Both the position numbers and the translations under genes were made by a program. The notes below the pieces were generated by a model. It did no database searches. It was not told the DNA's origin and was given only the letters and a program-made list of their open reading frames with translations. Shown here piece by piece: positions 23,377 to 35,492 of a stretch of 64,000 bases of DNA. Each line of letters begins with the position of its first letter. The stretch's first letter is position 1. The DNA is from Costus lasius (Eukaryota; Streptophyta; Magnoliopsida; Zingiberales; Costaceae), in contig CM050453.2 in assembly GCA_027563935.2 (NCBI GenBank), forward strand, positions 86,278,665 through 86,342,664, read 5' to 3'.

Positions 23377-23908
23377 ACTAAGTAATTGGGGGGGGGGGGG
23401 GGGGGACATTCACCACAAGTGTTTTCCCTTCATGCAGAATGGTTAGAAGACGATTCAAAAATAGTTGCAACTCCGTTAGCTTAAAGATATGAGTTCTATT
23501 AGATTGGCTATATGGTCAGTGTACTCTAAATTCATCACCAGTAAAAAAGGTGGTAATTGATTTAGAGAATGTCAAGTATAAATGCAGAAAAATATTTTGG
23601 AGGTTCTATTCCTATAAACAAAAACATTGTAGTATTGAATTGAATACAAGGTGAATTCATGAAATTGAGATTCAAATTATTATGCAAGTTGCAAACTTGT
23701 TTGTCTTGGATATTGAATCTCAAGAATTAAATGCTAAGAATAGTTTACTTTTCTAGGAATCTTGTGACATGAGTTAGGCATCATTGATTTAAGATGATAT
23801 TTTAGAAGTTTATTTTTCATTGAGTGAGTTATCTCTTCCATTCTCAGCATTATTCTTCAGTCGATTTATTTGCTTGAGGACAAGCAAAAGTTTAAGTCTA
23901 TGGAGATT
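23377..23908 (+). other. Non-coding 3' sequence and polypurine-tract region of plus-strand Athila-type element
   Basis: Host sequence resuming after copia A. It contains an 18-base run of G (23388-23405), AT-rich non-coding DNA, and the motif GCTTGAGGACAAGCAAAAG (23873-23891) followed by TGGAGATT directly before the LTR. The same motif lies in reverse complement at 61537-61560 beside the right-edge LTR. No gene is supported. Confidence 0.65.
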
Positions 23909-25458
23909 TGATGTCATCCATTTATATAGTATTTTCACTATACCTTTTATACAAAATCTCTCTTATTTCTATAATGTTTTTACTTATTTTGGCTTAAATT
24001 ATTGTTATTTTTTGGAATCTTCACCCCTTTTCACTTTTGTCATATTTCTGGGGAAAATGACTAATTTCTAATGGATTTTGAAGTATTCAAGTGCACAAAT
24101 GGATTCTATATGTCAAGACGAAGCTACCTAATAAATTTCACATAAATCGGTGCATGTTTAGAAATTATGGCCTGCCCGTGATTTCTATCACGGTCGTAAT
24201 ATTGGGAAGACTACAGAAGAAATTATGGCCTACCTATGGTATTCAGCTGGTCATAACTTCCTCAGTGCAAATTGCAGAATTTACCGAGAAGATTACGGCC
24301 AAGTCATGATTACCATCACGGACATGATTCCTTTGGTACTTTTCAGTGTTTTTCACAGAAAGAATTATGGCCTAGTGGTGATTTTTATCTCCAAGACTCT
24401 TGTGATACTGTTCGTGGAAAGAGTTATGGCCTGCCCATGATGCCCACCATGGCCATAATTCTATCCACTTATCTCAATTTCTCACCCATTTCTTACCCGA
24501 TTTGGCTGGTTTTCGAGCCAAAATTTAGGGGAAACTTATTTGGAAGGTTGAGAACTATATAAGCTAGCAAAGGAATAATTATTTGAACTTTTTGGCAAGG
24601 ATTCAAGCCAAATTTGGTGAAGAGGCAAAACTTAGGGCGACTAGCAGCGGACAGTGACTTCCTCATCGGAAGAGCTTCATTTTTCTCACCAGTTGGCATC
24701 GATCTACACAAGGGAGCCTCAAATCTCATCGTCCTTGTCATTTATATTATTATTTTGCCAATTTATAATCAAGAACATGAATTTTTATTGTAATATACTC
24801 AAGAACATATTAGCGTAAACACTGTTTTGGGATTAGGGCGTAGCCCTCAGCGATTTATGGTTTAATTAATAATTTTTATCTATTGAAGATTTACTTGTGC
24901 TTGATTCGACTATCGGTGTGTTTATTCATGTTTATTATTGGTCACAGTTTTCATGTTTTAGATGTCGCATGATGTACTGAAAGGCGAAGTGTGACGTCCG
25001 ATCTGCAATTTTCGGACAGGTCGATACGATCACGAGAGTAGTTCGAATGGATCTGAGGGATTTCATAGACTTGTCAAGAACTCAATGGGTCTATCTCGAG
25101 TTAATGACTATGAAAGTAGGGGATTAACTCAGGTAGACATCGGGTTGTATCGCTGAAAGGGGGTAATCCGTACATGCAGACAAATTCCATTCAGCACGGA
25201 AAAAACCTTCTTTAGATAAATCTCGTTAGTGTAACTATTTGGTCCAAAGTGGTGAAACCCGAAATCCCGAATTCTCAAAACTTGATTACAACCTTCCTTA
25301 GAATTTTCTGCAACTTAGTAAGTTAGATTTAAACTCAACCCATTTCTGAATCATCGAGTTAACGATTCTGAGATAAGTAGGTACTTGGTCATTGGTCCCT
25401 GTGGGAATGATATTTATATATTACTTCGATAGGTTGTGCACTTGCGGTGAACCCACCA
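23909..25458 (+). repeat. 3' LTR of plus-strand Athila-type element
   Basis: Begins TGATGTCATCC at 23909 after the polypurine-type motif. It ends near 25458 after ATTACTTCGAT and GTGCACTTGCGG, the reverse complement of the end block of the other Athila-type LTRs. Between 24164 and 24431 there are five copies of a short repeat starting ATTATGGCC/ATTACGGCC at 24164, 24222, 24292, 24364 and 24423, several containing ATCACGG-type palindromes. The exact right end is uncertain by about 10 bp. Confidence 0.7.
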
Positions 25459-25461
25459 CTT

Positions 25462-25474
25462 AGCAACGATGCAA
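25462..25474 (-). other. Decayed tRNA-Asp-type primer site
   Basis: The plus strand reads AGCAACGATGCAA, similar to AGCAACGGCACCA at 1460-1472, and lies at the same distance (about six bases) from the LTR that starts at 25480. It therefore belongs to a minus-strand element whose internal region has been lost. Confidence 0.55.
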
Positions 25475-26129
25475 AAAATTGATGTGTCCGCAATTGCATG
25501 GATATGTCAAAGTAATAAAAGATATTGAACCCCTAGTGACCTATGTGTTAGGTACAAATGAATTATTTTCCTACTAGCTAAGCAAATTGTGTTTTTAAAT
25601 AGACTTTTATGAGAATTCGAAATCTAGTGGTTGTTTGAAACAAATTTGATTCGAGAAATTTAGGACAAGGTTTCACCACCATAATATTTCATAATAAGAC
25701 CAAAATAAATTTCTATGTCAATTGTCTAAGTTTTGCTAAAGAGAAATTAACTTAAAGTTAGAGTTGTCTTCTCTCAAATGCCTAACTCTTTACTAAATCA
25801 ACCTTTACTCTTATGACTTGTTATTTTAGTTTTAAGTATTATATTATTTATATTAGTCCCTAATGAATTAAAAGATACTCTCATGGCTTAACTCATAGGT
25901 TCATCTCTCAAGTGATATTAAAATACTCTCTAGCTTAATTCACAGGTTTAATTAAATATTTTCTAACAATATAATTCACATCTTAGTATAACTATTTTAT
26001 GTAAAACATTGCAATTTGTGAACTAGAATTATTACATTTAGGATTAGCTTCAATAATTGAGTTACTATGATTTAGCTACCCTTGTGGTCTAATTCTACAA
26101 GCCAAATTAAAGGGTTCTAGGATTATAAG

Positions 26130-27747
26130 TGAAGGGGGAACCTAGTTAACAAGCGACTAAAAACAAACTTGCATCGGAAAAACTAGGAATCCCATGAATC
26201 GCTTTAACTCGAGCATATGATCAACCTTTTAGACTTACCTGTGCCATGATATGAGAGGCGGCTTGGAAGAGGAAAGGGGCGAGTGCCTCTTCTCCAAAGA
26301 GATCACACACAAGATGAAGTAGACTTCCTCCCTTGCGTCCCTTGTGCTAGCAAAGATACCAAGGAGTCCTGATCGTCCCTTGTGATGAGGATGTGTGTCT
26401 CGGCTGGGATTTTTCCTGGGTGGAGACGATGCGCTTCAGAGGAAGAAGAGAGAAGAGCCCCTTCGAAAATCATGGGGTTAATCTCAAGAGGTATGTTCGG
26501 CCACCATATGGAAAAATCGAAAAAATAACTACCTCCATAACTTCCATTTAAACCATCGAAACCTCCATCATCAATTGAACCATGCGTTCACAAGTGAACC
26601 GGTTCAAATACCATTTGGTACAAGCACAAAATCGAACCAACCCTGGCTAAAATCTCTTTGAACCGAATGGCTCAAGATCTAACCACACATCACATTGAAC
26701 CCTTGATCAATACGATCAAGAATCAATCCCCGATCAAAGCTTACCAATCACATGCCCTAATCAATCAAACATGATTAGACTAGATCTCACTTCCAATCAG
26801 AGTTTAAATTCCTTTAAACTGAACTAGAATAATTCCAGTCCACACGATCTGACATAAGTAAGCCATATCATCAAATTGTGCGACCCTAAGGGTTTCCTTC
26901 AATGTCGGTAATGATAACTTACATTATCACGATCAGAGAGAGGTATCTAGCAACACATCACTGTCTCCCGATATGAAGGAAAGAGTCTTCCAAGACTACT
27001 CCCAAACCACAGCACAAGTGCGAATCTAATTCACTTGGCATACATGTTTCCCTTTGCCACTGGATGTTCCCGTTGGACAAGCGTGTCAAGCCTGCGATTC
27101 CAACATGATGAAAATGGTTAGATCATATGATCATAGTCACCTGGGTATGGCCATACACATTCTCAACCATTTCATCCAAGGGCCCCTTAGAATATCACAC
27201 TCCAATCAGGAGAGGCAATCCTATATCTATCACAAGTGACCTAGCATGACTCATGCCCACTATCCAAGATAATCCTTAACCATTATCTTTCAAATGATAT
27301 TGAACTACCTCAAGACAATGTCAATCATCACTTAGAAACACAAGTGATCTCAAGTCAGAGGGAATATACCACTTGCTTGCATACAAGGATTATTCACATT
27401 GTGACAAACAATTGAATATCCAAAGAAGGGTAAGTCCAGTACATCTAATGCACCTATGTGTCTAATCTTATTCCATGCTCGAAGCATCCCACAAGATTTG
27501 AGCACACATTAGTCTCAATCATATCAAGGCTGTCTCATGTTCACCAAGATATCTCGACTAAGGACATTACTGAATGTCAGCTAAGCTGAACATCATTGAG
27601 ACATTACTCAGAAGTATACATATAGCAGCAGATAATGTAACAATCTGAATAATAACAATTGCCTTTATAAAACATATATATTGTTTATACATGATACTGA
27701 AAATATCCCAAAGCCTCAAACATTGGCCTTAAGGGCATACCCTAACA
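26130..27747 (-). repeat. 3' LTR of copia element C
   Basis: 1618 bp, plus strand TGAAGGGGGAACC to CATACCCTAACA. It aligns without gaps to 33444-35061 (offset 7314) with about 20 differences. Confidence 0.92.
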
Positions 27748-27767
27748 ATCTCCCACTTGCACTTAAA

Positions 27768-30700
27768 CTAATGGTTGAGGTATCTCAAACCCATATTGTT
27801 ACAGTGCTTCTTATGCTTCTGCTGCGCCAGAGGCTTTGTAAGCGGGTAAGCTAGATTGTCATCTGTATGAACCTTGCAGAGCTTGATGTCTCCTCGATTA
27901 ACAATCTCACGAATCAGGTGAAACCTTCTCTGTATGTGCTTGGACTTCTGGTGTGACCGTGGTCCCTTCGCTTGTGCAATCGCTCCATTGTTATCACAGA
28001 AGATAACCAATGGATCGGCACTCGAAGGAACGACACCAAGTTCCTGAACGAATTTACGAATCCAAACTGCCTCCTTTGATGCCTCTGAGGCTGCAACATA
28101 CTCGACTTCTGTTGTGGAATCAGCAATAATTGATTGCTTGAAACTCTTCCACACCACTGCTCCTCCATTCAAGCTAAAAACATAGCCTGATTGCGATCGG
28201 AAATCGTCTTGGTCAGACTGGAACGAAGCATCAGTATATCCTTCAATACTGAGCTCTTCCTGACCTCCATAAATCAAGAACATATTTTTGGTTCTGCGAA
28301 GATATTTCAAAATGTTCTTGACTGTAATCCAGTGTGCCTTCCCTAGATTACCTTGGAACCGACTGGTCACGCTTAACCCGTAAGCGACGTCTGGGCGAGT
28401 ACACAACATCGCATACATGATGGACCCAATAGCCGAAGCATAAGGCGTATTGTCCATCTCATCTTTCTCAGACTGTGTTTGAGGACACTAGCTCTTTGAA
28501 AGATTCAGACCATGTCTGACTGGAAGATAACCTCTTTTAGAATTTTCTAAATGGAATCTTTCCAGGACCTTATCGATGTAAGTACTCTGGCAGAGCCCGA
28601 GAAGCCTATTAGATCTATCTCTATACATCTCCACGCCTAGTATATAGGCTGCTTCTCCCAAATCTTTCATTTGGAAACATTTTCTTAACCATGCCTTGAC
28701 TGCATGCAGTTCAGGAATATCGTTTCCAATGATTAAAATATCATCAACGTAGAGGACTAGGAAAGTAATCACGCTCCCACTAAACCTTTTATATACACAC
28801 GGGTCATCTTCATTTTTGATGAAACCAAATTCAGAAACTGATTCATCAAAACGAATATTCCAGCTTCTTGATGCTTGTTTTAGTCCATAAATGGATTTCT
28901 TTAATTTGCATATTTTATGACCTTCTGTTGGGTTAATGAAACCTTCAGGTTGTGTCATATACACATCCTCTTCCAGTTTTCCATTAAGGAAAGTGGTTTT
29001 CACATCCATTTGCCAGATCTCATAATCAAAATATGCTGCTATCGCGAGAATAATTCGAATAGACTTGAACATGGCTACAGGAGAGAAAGTTTCATCATAA
29101 TCTATCCCGTAGATTTGTTTGAAACCTTTCGCAACTAGTCTGCCCTTATAGGTAACTACTTTACCATCCATGTCTTTCTTCTTTTTGAAGATCCACTTAC
29201 AGCCCACAGGGATTACTCCCGGAGGCGGATCAACCAAATCCCAGACTTGGTTATCTGACATGGAGTCCATCTCAGTTCGCATAGCTTCAATCCATTTTGT
29301 TGACTCCGGTCCACTGACCGCATCCGCATAAGTGAGGGGTTCATCATTAATGATGTAGACTCCGTCATAGCGCTCAGGCTGACGACGAATCCTTCCCGAT
29401 CTACGCGGTTCCCGTGATGTCTGACCCTCAGGTTGAACATTAACCTGATCTATTGGCTCAGGCTTATCCAACTGTGCTTGACTACTTTGTCCCTCTTCTG
29501 GAATTTCATCCAGTTTTATTTCTCTCCCACTGGCCTCTTGCAGAAGAAACTCCTTCTCAAGAAAAATAGCCGTTCGAGCAATAAATACTTTATTCTCCTT
29601 GGGATTGTAGAAATAATAACCCTTGGTTTCTTTAGGGTATCCGACAAAGATGCATTTATCAGATCTACTTTCCAGTTTACCTGAGGCGAGCTTTTTGACA
29701 TAAGCCTCGCAACCCCAGATTTTGATAAATGTCAAGCTCGGCTGTTTCCTATACCATAACTATGGTGTCTTTGAAACAGTCTTGGATGCCACTCGGTTTA
29801 GTATCTTTGCAGCTGTTTCCAGTGCAAATCCCCAAAAGGAGTAAGGTAGAGTAGCCTGACTCATCATAGAACGAACCATATCCAATAAGGTTCGATTCCT
29901 CCTCTCGGACACACCATTCCATTGCGGTGTTCCTGGCGGAGTGAGCTGTGAGATAATCCCACACTCCTTCAGATAGTCAGTAAACTCATGACTCAAGTAT
30001 TCTCCACCTCGATCTGATCGAAGTGCTTTGATATTTCGGCCTAACTGATTCTGTACTTCATTTTTGAATTCTTTGAACTTGTCAAAAGATTCACTCTAAT
30101 GTCTCATTAAATAGACATAGACATACCTACTGAAATCATCAGTAAAAGTAATGAAATATGAATAGCCACCTCTGGCATGTTTACTAAATGGCCCACACAC
30201 ATCACTGTGAATAAGGTCAAGTAAACCTGAAGCCCTTTCACCTTTATTAGTAAAAGGAGTCTTTGTCATCTTACCCATTAAACAAGCTTTGCATGTATCA
30301 AACTCCTCATAGGAGAATGATCCCAGCAGTCCATAGTCATGCAACCGCTTAAGGCGCTTCTTGTTAATATGGCCTAGACGACTATGCCATAACAAGGTGC
30401 TGTGATCAGCATGCTTGGCTTTCTTATTATCAATTTGTTGTACAGAACATTCCATGTCCAAGACGTATAACCCATTGATAATCGACCCAGTAGCATAAAC
30501 AATACTATCAAATGAAATACAGCACTGTGAAGTTTTGCATTCAAATGAAAAACCTTTCCTTACAAGAGTAGGAATAGAGATAATATTATTTGTTATGCTG
30601 GGTACAAAAAAACAATTGTCAAGTTCTAATACAAATCCAGATGGTAAAGAGATGTGATATTCTCCTATAGCAACAGCAGCAACTCGTGCCCCGTTTCCAA

Positions 30701-31652
30701 CTCGTAGGTCCACCTCATGCTGTCCCACCTGTCTTCTTCTCTTGAGTTCCTGCACATTTGAACAAATGTGAACTCCACATGTAGTGTCCAACACCCATGA
30801 TATAGAAGAAGCAACCATGACTTCAGTCACGAAAATACCTGAGCCAGAAGTGGAAGGCTTGCTTCCCTTCTTCTCTCCTCGGAGCGCTCTACAGTCCTTC
30901 TTCCAGTGACCCAGTTGGCCACAATGGAAGCATCTGTTGTCCTTTGACCGCTTTATCTTTTGTTTCAAAGCCTTGTTGTAGCTCTTGATAGGGGTTTTGC
31001 CCTTCTTCCCCTTCTTCTTATTCCCTGTAGGAACCATCAAGACAGAGGATGAAGGCTTTCCCTTCTCAAGAGTCTGCTCTGTAGTGCAGAGCATATTCAA
31101 TAATTTTGCCGGAGTACAGTCGATTTTGTTCATATTGAAATTAATGATGAACACATCGAAAGAAGCCGGAAGAGACTGCAAGATGATGTCTACAACAAGT
31201 TCTTGATTGATGGTATGACCCAGTTTCTCGAGAGCTTCTTTGTACCCAATCATCTTGAGCACGTGAGCTCCAACTGGACTCCCTTCAGCCTGCTTGCTAT
31301 GAAAGAAAAGTTTCGTCAAGTTATAGCGTTCTGTCCTTGCCTGAGCAGCATACAGCAATTTCAGATTTGCTATAATTTCAATAGCAGACAAATCCTCATG
31401 TTGACGCTGGAGCTCGGGCGTCATTGACGCAAGCATAAGGCAAGCGACATCAGTACTATCACTGACGTGCTTTTCATAAGCATCTCGAACCGCCCTTGTG
31501 GCGTTCGCAACGGGTTGAGCCGGTATTGCCGACTCAAGGAAGTACAGCTTCCTCTCAGCTTTTAGGACAATCCTCAGCTGTCTGTACCAGTCTGAGAAGT
31601 TTGGCCCAGCAAACTTCTCTTTTTCCAATATGGATCTCAAGTTGAGCCCTGT
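27768..31652 (-). pseudogene. Copia C gag-pol polyprotein, three stops and no start codon
   Basis: One frame without frameshifts runs from about 31652 to 27768, parallel to element B. Breaks: TAG at 30098-30096 (a Lys codon in B), TAG at 29762-29760 created by a 3-base in-frame deletion that fuses a Tyr and a Glu codon, and TAG at 28490-28488 (a Gln codon in B). The ATG used in B is replaced by ACA, so translation has no canonical start; the next in-frame Met is about 70 codons in. Domains kept: zinc knuckle CFHCGQLGHWKKDC, protease WVLDTTCGVHIC, integrase with catalytic Glu (GVSERRNRT, codon 29904-29906), RT FLVLYVDDILIIG, RNase H YTDAS / TTEVEY / FCDN. Confidence 0.9.
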
Positions 31653-33426
31653 GGTGTTTGTTGCTGCAGGAATCTACAACATAGCAAGAACAACAAGGTC
31701 AGCAACCATGTTAGAATCATTCCAGGACTTAAGAGTGATTCCTTTTCTCACTATTTTATCTGACTGAAAATCCAATAAAAGTTCGAAAGAGTGAAACTCT
31801 TTTAGTGAGATGGGATCCAGATTTCATACTTGATCTCCGCGTCCCGCTCATTCGAGATAAGATGCACAGAGAGCTCAAGCACTAATCACTGGTAGGCAAT
31901 CCATGCCAATCGCCAACCTGTGCGATTCCCCTTCATCTAGGTAATCCAGAAGACTGTGCCAACTGAGTTGGTACAACACAATCTCTGATTCCTCAGATGG
32001 CTGCCTCCATATAGCTATCATATGCTCAACATGTAGCCTATATGGTCAAGCTGACCTGACCGACTTCCTGGACCACCACGTGCTATGCTGAGCAACGAGA
32101 AGCGATAAATCCGTTCTCTGTAGCATGTGGGTGTAATCGCGCACCATCTGAAGATAGCTGGGCGTGCCCACTGAGTGGGTACAACACGGCCCCAACGATA
32201 GTCAGGACAGTGAGGTTTCGCGTCAGAAGGCAATTGAAAGCTTGATATTGACGTTGGATTTTATCGGTCTTTTATCTTCTTACTATCATGCAAAGCCTAT
32301 AGTGATAGCAGAAGAATGAAACACACATGTGCTAATGTTACTTAAAACAGTAAATAGAAAGCTCAATTATCTTATGTGGTAAATGCCCATAAAAATATAA
32401 GTAAAACCCTAGTTTGACTTAAATCTTCATTTGAGCTCCTTATGGCATTCTTATACCTCATGTGGCCCAAACACCATCTGTAGCCTAAATGCACCCACCA
32501 GACAGAATGCGCCTGTTCTAGAGTCGAACTCTAGACCACCCACCTAGTGAAGCCAATTGCTGCAAACGCCTCTGCCATATGTGCTGTGTGCTCATGTCTG
32601 ATGAAATTACATTTAAAAACTATCTAGACATAGATTGACACGCAGGTCATTTATACATTCAAATAAATCAAATGTGACTCGCAGATCACATCAAAAATAT
32701 TAATTTCCAGGCTCGCAGGCCCCAGCACAGCATACAAAAAAGGGCAGCCCACATAAGATTAAATAAACACTCAAATGTACTCGACTGGAGTCCAATCATT
32801 CATGGCAACATGTAAAACATGTACAACAAGTGATCCAAACAAAAACCCATAGCATCAATTTTATTTCCTTATGTGCCCTACTACCTTACAACGGTCCATT
32901 AACAGGTATCCACTCGTCAGAACAAGTCAGACCCACTGCCCTTGGATGCACCCAGTCATAACTGACTAGCGTCGACCCAATGATCGACTATGCATCCTTA
33001 AGGGCTGAACGTCCTACATGATTTCCGGCAAACGGGTGCGACCCCGGGCCATTATCATGATCGTTCACCTTTTTGCCTCAAACAGACATCACTACACGCC
33101 CTTCCGCAGTCGGCTTATAGCCACCTGTACGTCTTGCGCACAAGTGCTATCCAGCCGCCCATCCAGGCTGTCAGTTGTCTGGTTAGGCTATTGGGTTCAT
33201 ACTTGACAAACGATTTCAAACCTACTAACCCGTCTAAGTATTTAAAATAGGTGCACAGAACAGTCTAATGGAGTCGCGCATGAAGGTAAGTATTTGTGAA
33301 AACAAGTATAACAAGCGCAAGCTATGAAATGTAAACATACATCATACATTCGCATGAGAACAGAAACATGCGCTTCAATATCAAGCATGGATCACAATAT
33401 GGCAATCATATGCATCAAGCCAGTAA
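31653..33426 (-). promoter_or_regulatory. 5' leader of element C with stem-loop modules
   Basis: Long non-coding leader. Module 2 at 31952-31984: outer GACTGTG, inner CCAAC-TGA-GTTGG, bulge TACAA, outer CACAATC; the single unmatched plus-strand position becomes a G-U-type pair in the minus-strand RNA. Module 3 at 32163-32188: CGTG / CCCAC-TGA-GTGGG / TACAA / CACG. The block AGTGAGATGGGATCC lies near 31806. The remainder shows no gene. Confidence 0.6.
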
Positions 33427-33442
33427 CTTGGCTCTGATACCA
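33427..33442 (-). other. Primer-binding site, element C (initiator Met tRNA)
   Basis: The minus strand reads TGGTATCAGAGCCAAG, a perfect plant initiator-Met primer site, one base inside the 5' LTR at 33444. Confidence 0.9.
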
Positions 33443-33443
33443 C

Positions 33444-35061
33444 TTAGGGGGGAACCTAGTTAACAAGCGACTAAAAACAAACTTGCATCGGAAAAACTAG
33501 GAATCCCATGAATCGCTTTAACTCGAGCATATGATCAACCTTTTAGACTTACTTGTGCCATGATATGAGAGGCGGCTTGGAAGAGGAAAGGGGCGAGTGC
33601 CTCTTCTCCAAAGAGATCACACACAAGATGACGTAGACTTCCTCCCTTGCGTCCCTTGTGCTAGCAAAGATACCAAGGAGTCCTGATCGTCCCTTGTGAT
33701 GAGGATGTGTGTCTCGGCTGGGATTTTTCCTGGGTGGAGACGATGCGCTTCAGAGGAAGAAGAGAGAAGAGCCCCTTCGAAAATCATGGGGTTAATCTCA
33801 AGAGGTATGTTCGGCCACCATATGGAAAAACCGAAAAAATAACTACCTCCATAACTTCCATTTAAACCATCGAAACCTCCATCATCAATTGAACCATGCG
33901 TTCACAAGTGAACCGGTTCAAATACCATTTGGTCCAAGCACAAAATCGAACCAACCCTGGCTAAAATCTCTTTGAACCGAATGGCTCAAGATCTAACCAC
34001 ACATCACATTGAACCCTTGATCAATATGATCAAGAATCAATCCCCGATCAAAGCTTACTGATCACATGCCCTAATCAATCAAACATGATTAGACTAGATC
34101 TCACTTCCAATCAGAGTTTAAATTCCTTTAAACTGAACTAGAATAATTCCAGTCCACACGATCTGACATAAGTAAGCCATATCATCAAATTGTGCGACCC
34201 TAAGGGTTTCCTTCAATGTCGGTAACGATAACTTACGTTATCACGATCAGAGAGAGGTATCTAGCAACACATCACTGTCTCCCGATATGAAGGAAAGAGT
34301 CTTCCAATACTACTCCCAAACCACAGCACAAGTGCGAATCTAATTCACTTGGCATACATGTTTCCCTTTGCCACTAGATGTTCCCGTTGGACAAGCGTGT
34401 CAAGCCTGCGATTCCAACATGATGAAAATGGTTAGATCAGATGATCATAGTCACCTGGGTATGGCCATACACATTCTCAACCATTTCATCTAAGGGCCCC
34501 TTAGAACATCACACTCCAATCAGGAGAGGCAATCCTATATCTATCACAAGTGCCCTAGCATGACTCATGCCCACTATCCAAGATAATCCTTAACCATTAT
34601 CTTTCAAATGATATTGAACTACCTCAAGACAATGTCAATCATCACTTAGAAACACAAGTGATCTCAAGTCAGAGGGAATATACCACTTGCTTGCATACAA
34701 GGATTATTCACATTGTGACAAACAATTGAATATCCAAAGAAGGGTAAGTCCAGTACATCTAATGCACCTATGTGTCTAATCTTATTCCATGCTCGAAGCA
34801 TCCCACAAGATTAGAGCACACATTAGTCTCAATCATATGAAGGCTGTCTCATGTTCACCAAGATATCTCGACTAAGGACATTACTGAATGTCAGCTAAGC
34901 TGAACATCATTGAAACATTACTCAGAAGTATACATATAGCAGCAGATAATGTAACAATCTGAATAATAACAATTGCCTTTATAAAACATATATATTGTTT
35001 ATACATGATACTGAAAATATCCCAAAGCCTCAAACATTGGCCTTAAGGGCATACCCTAACA
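33444..35061 (-). repeat. 5' LTR of copia element C
   Basis: 1618 bp. Its inner end reads TTAGGGGGG where the other LTR reads TGAAGGGGG, so the terminal TG is changed to TT in this copy. Confidence 0.92.
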
Positions 35062-35408
35062 ATAAGTCACATCTCAATCCTTGTTACAATCCATAAGGCA
35101 TGTAATAATCTAAATTTGAATAATTACAAATGCAATAAATCACTTTAATTGAATTAATATTTACTCAATCAAAAGACAAGATTAATTAAAATAGTTCAAA
35201 TCATCAAATAATCAGAGGGCTACTCCATCACTCCCAAAAAAAATTTACAATATGAAAGACATGAATTCATAGCTAAAATTTATGACAAGTTTTTACAGAT
35301 CAGGGATGTGAAAAAAAAAATAAAAATTTAAGTTTCCACTTCACTGTCATCACAGGTGTATGATGGTTGTAGAACAACTGATCACAGCTTTGTGATTACA
35401 AGGTAGAA

Positions 35409-35492
35409 CTCTACACCCTTGGCTTGCCACCGGAACCTCCACATGCTTCACTTTTAATTCTCCGGAGGAGAATTCTCAAAGAAGGAGATAGC
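35409..35492 (+). repeat. Extra copy of element E internal 3' end, upstream of its 5' LTR
   Basis: The 84 bp from CTCTACACCC to GATAGC match 38980-39063 with a single difference (TCAAAG versus CCAAAG). They continue without a gap into the LTR on both sides at a constant offset of 3571. A normal element has host DNA here. Confidence 0.9.

Larger units (their letters stand above)
2918..25458 (+). mobile_element. Athila-type Ty3-gypsy retrotransposon, 3' part, split by copia element A
   Basis: The plus-strand pieces 2918-5003 and 23377-25458 belong together: a broken Athila ORF-1 homologue, then non-coding 3' sequence, then the conserved motif GCTTGAGGACAAGCAAAAG (23873-23891), then the 3' LTR at 23909-25458. 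The right-edge element shows the same order (ORF-1 homologue, about 1.1 kb of non-coding DNA, the same motif, LTR) in mirror image, which supports the reconstruction. All of gag-pol is missing; the left piece starts exactly where the left-edge element's LTR ends. Copia element A occupies 5004-23376. Confidence 0.7.
26130..35061 (-). mobile_element. Copia element C (Angela-like), complete but inactivated
   Basis: 8932 bp with two 1618-bp LTRs (26130-27747 and 33444-35061), a perfect 5-bp target duplication ATAAG (26125-26129 and 35062-35066), polypurine tract 27748-27762, primer site 33427-33442 and one polyprotein frame. By eye the LTRs differ at roughly 20 positions, so C is older than B. 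C is closely related to B in protein sequence but has a different LTR. Confidence 0.95.
25480..35408 (-). repeat. Athila-type LTR on minus strand, split by copia element C
   Basis: The plus strand starts TGATGTGTCCGCAATTGCA and continues with GTCAAAGTAATAAAAGATAT, the end block shared with 1479 and 59588. The sequence runs to 26129, is interrupted by element C (26130-35061), and resumes at 35062 with TCAGAGGGCTACTCC, comparable to TCAGAGGGCTACATC at 2095-2109 in the left-edge LTR. It ends near 35408 where element E sequence begins, so the LTR is truncated there. No coding sequence is seen. Confidence 0.6.
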
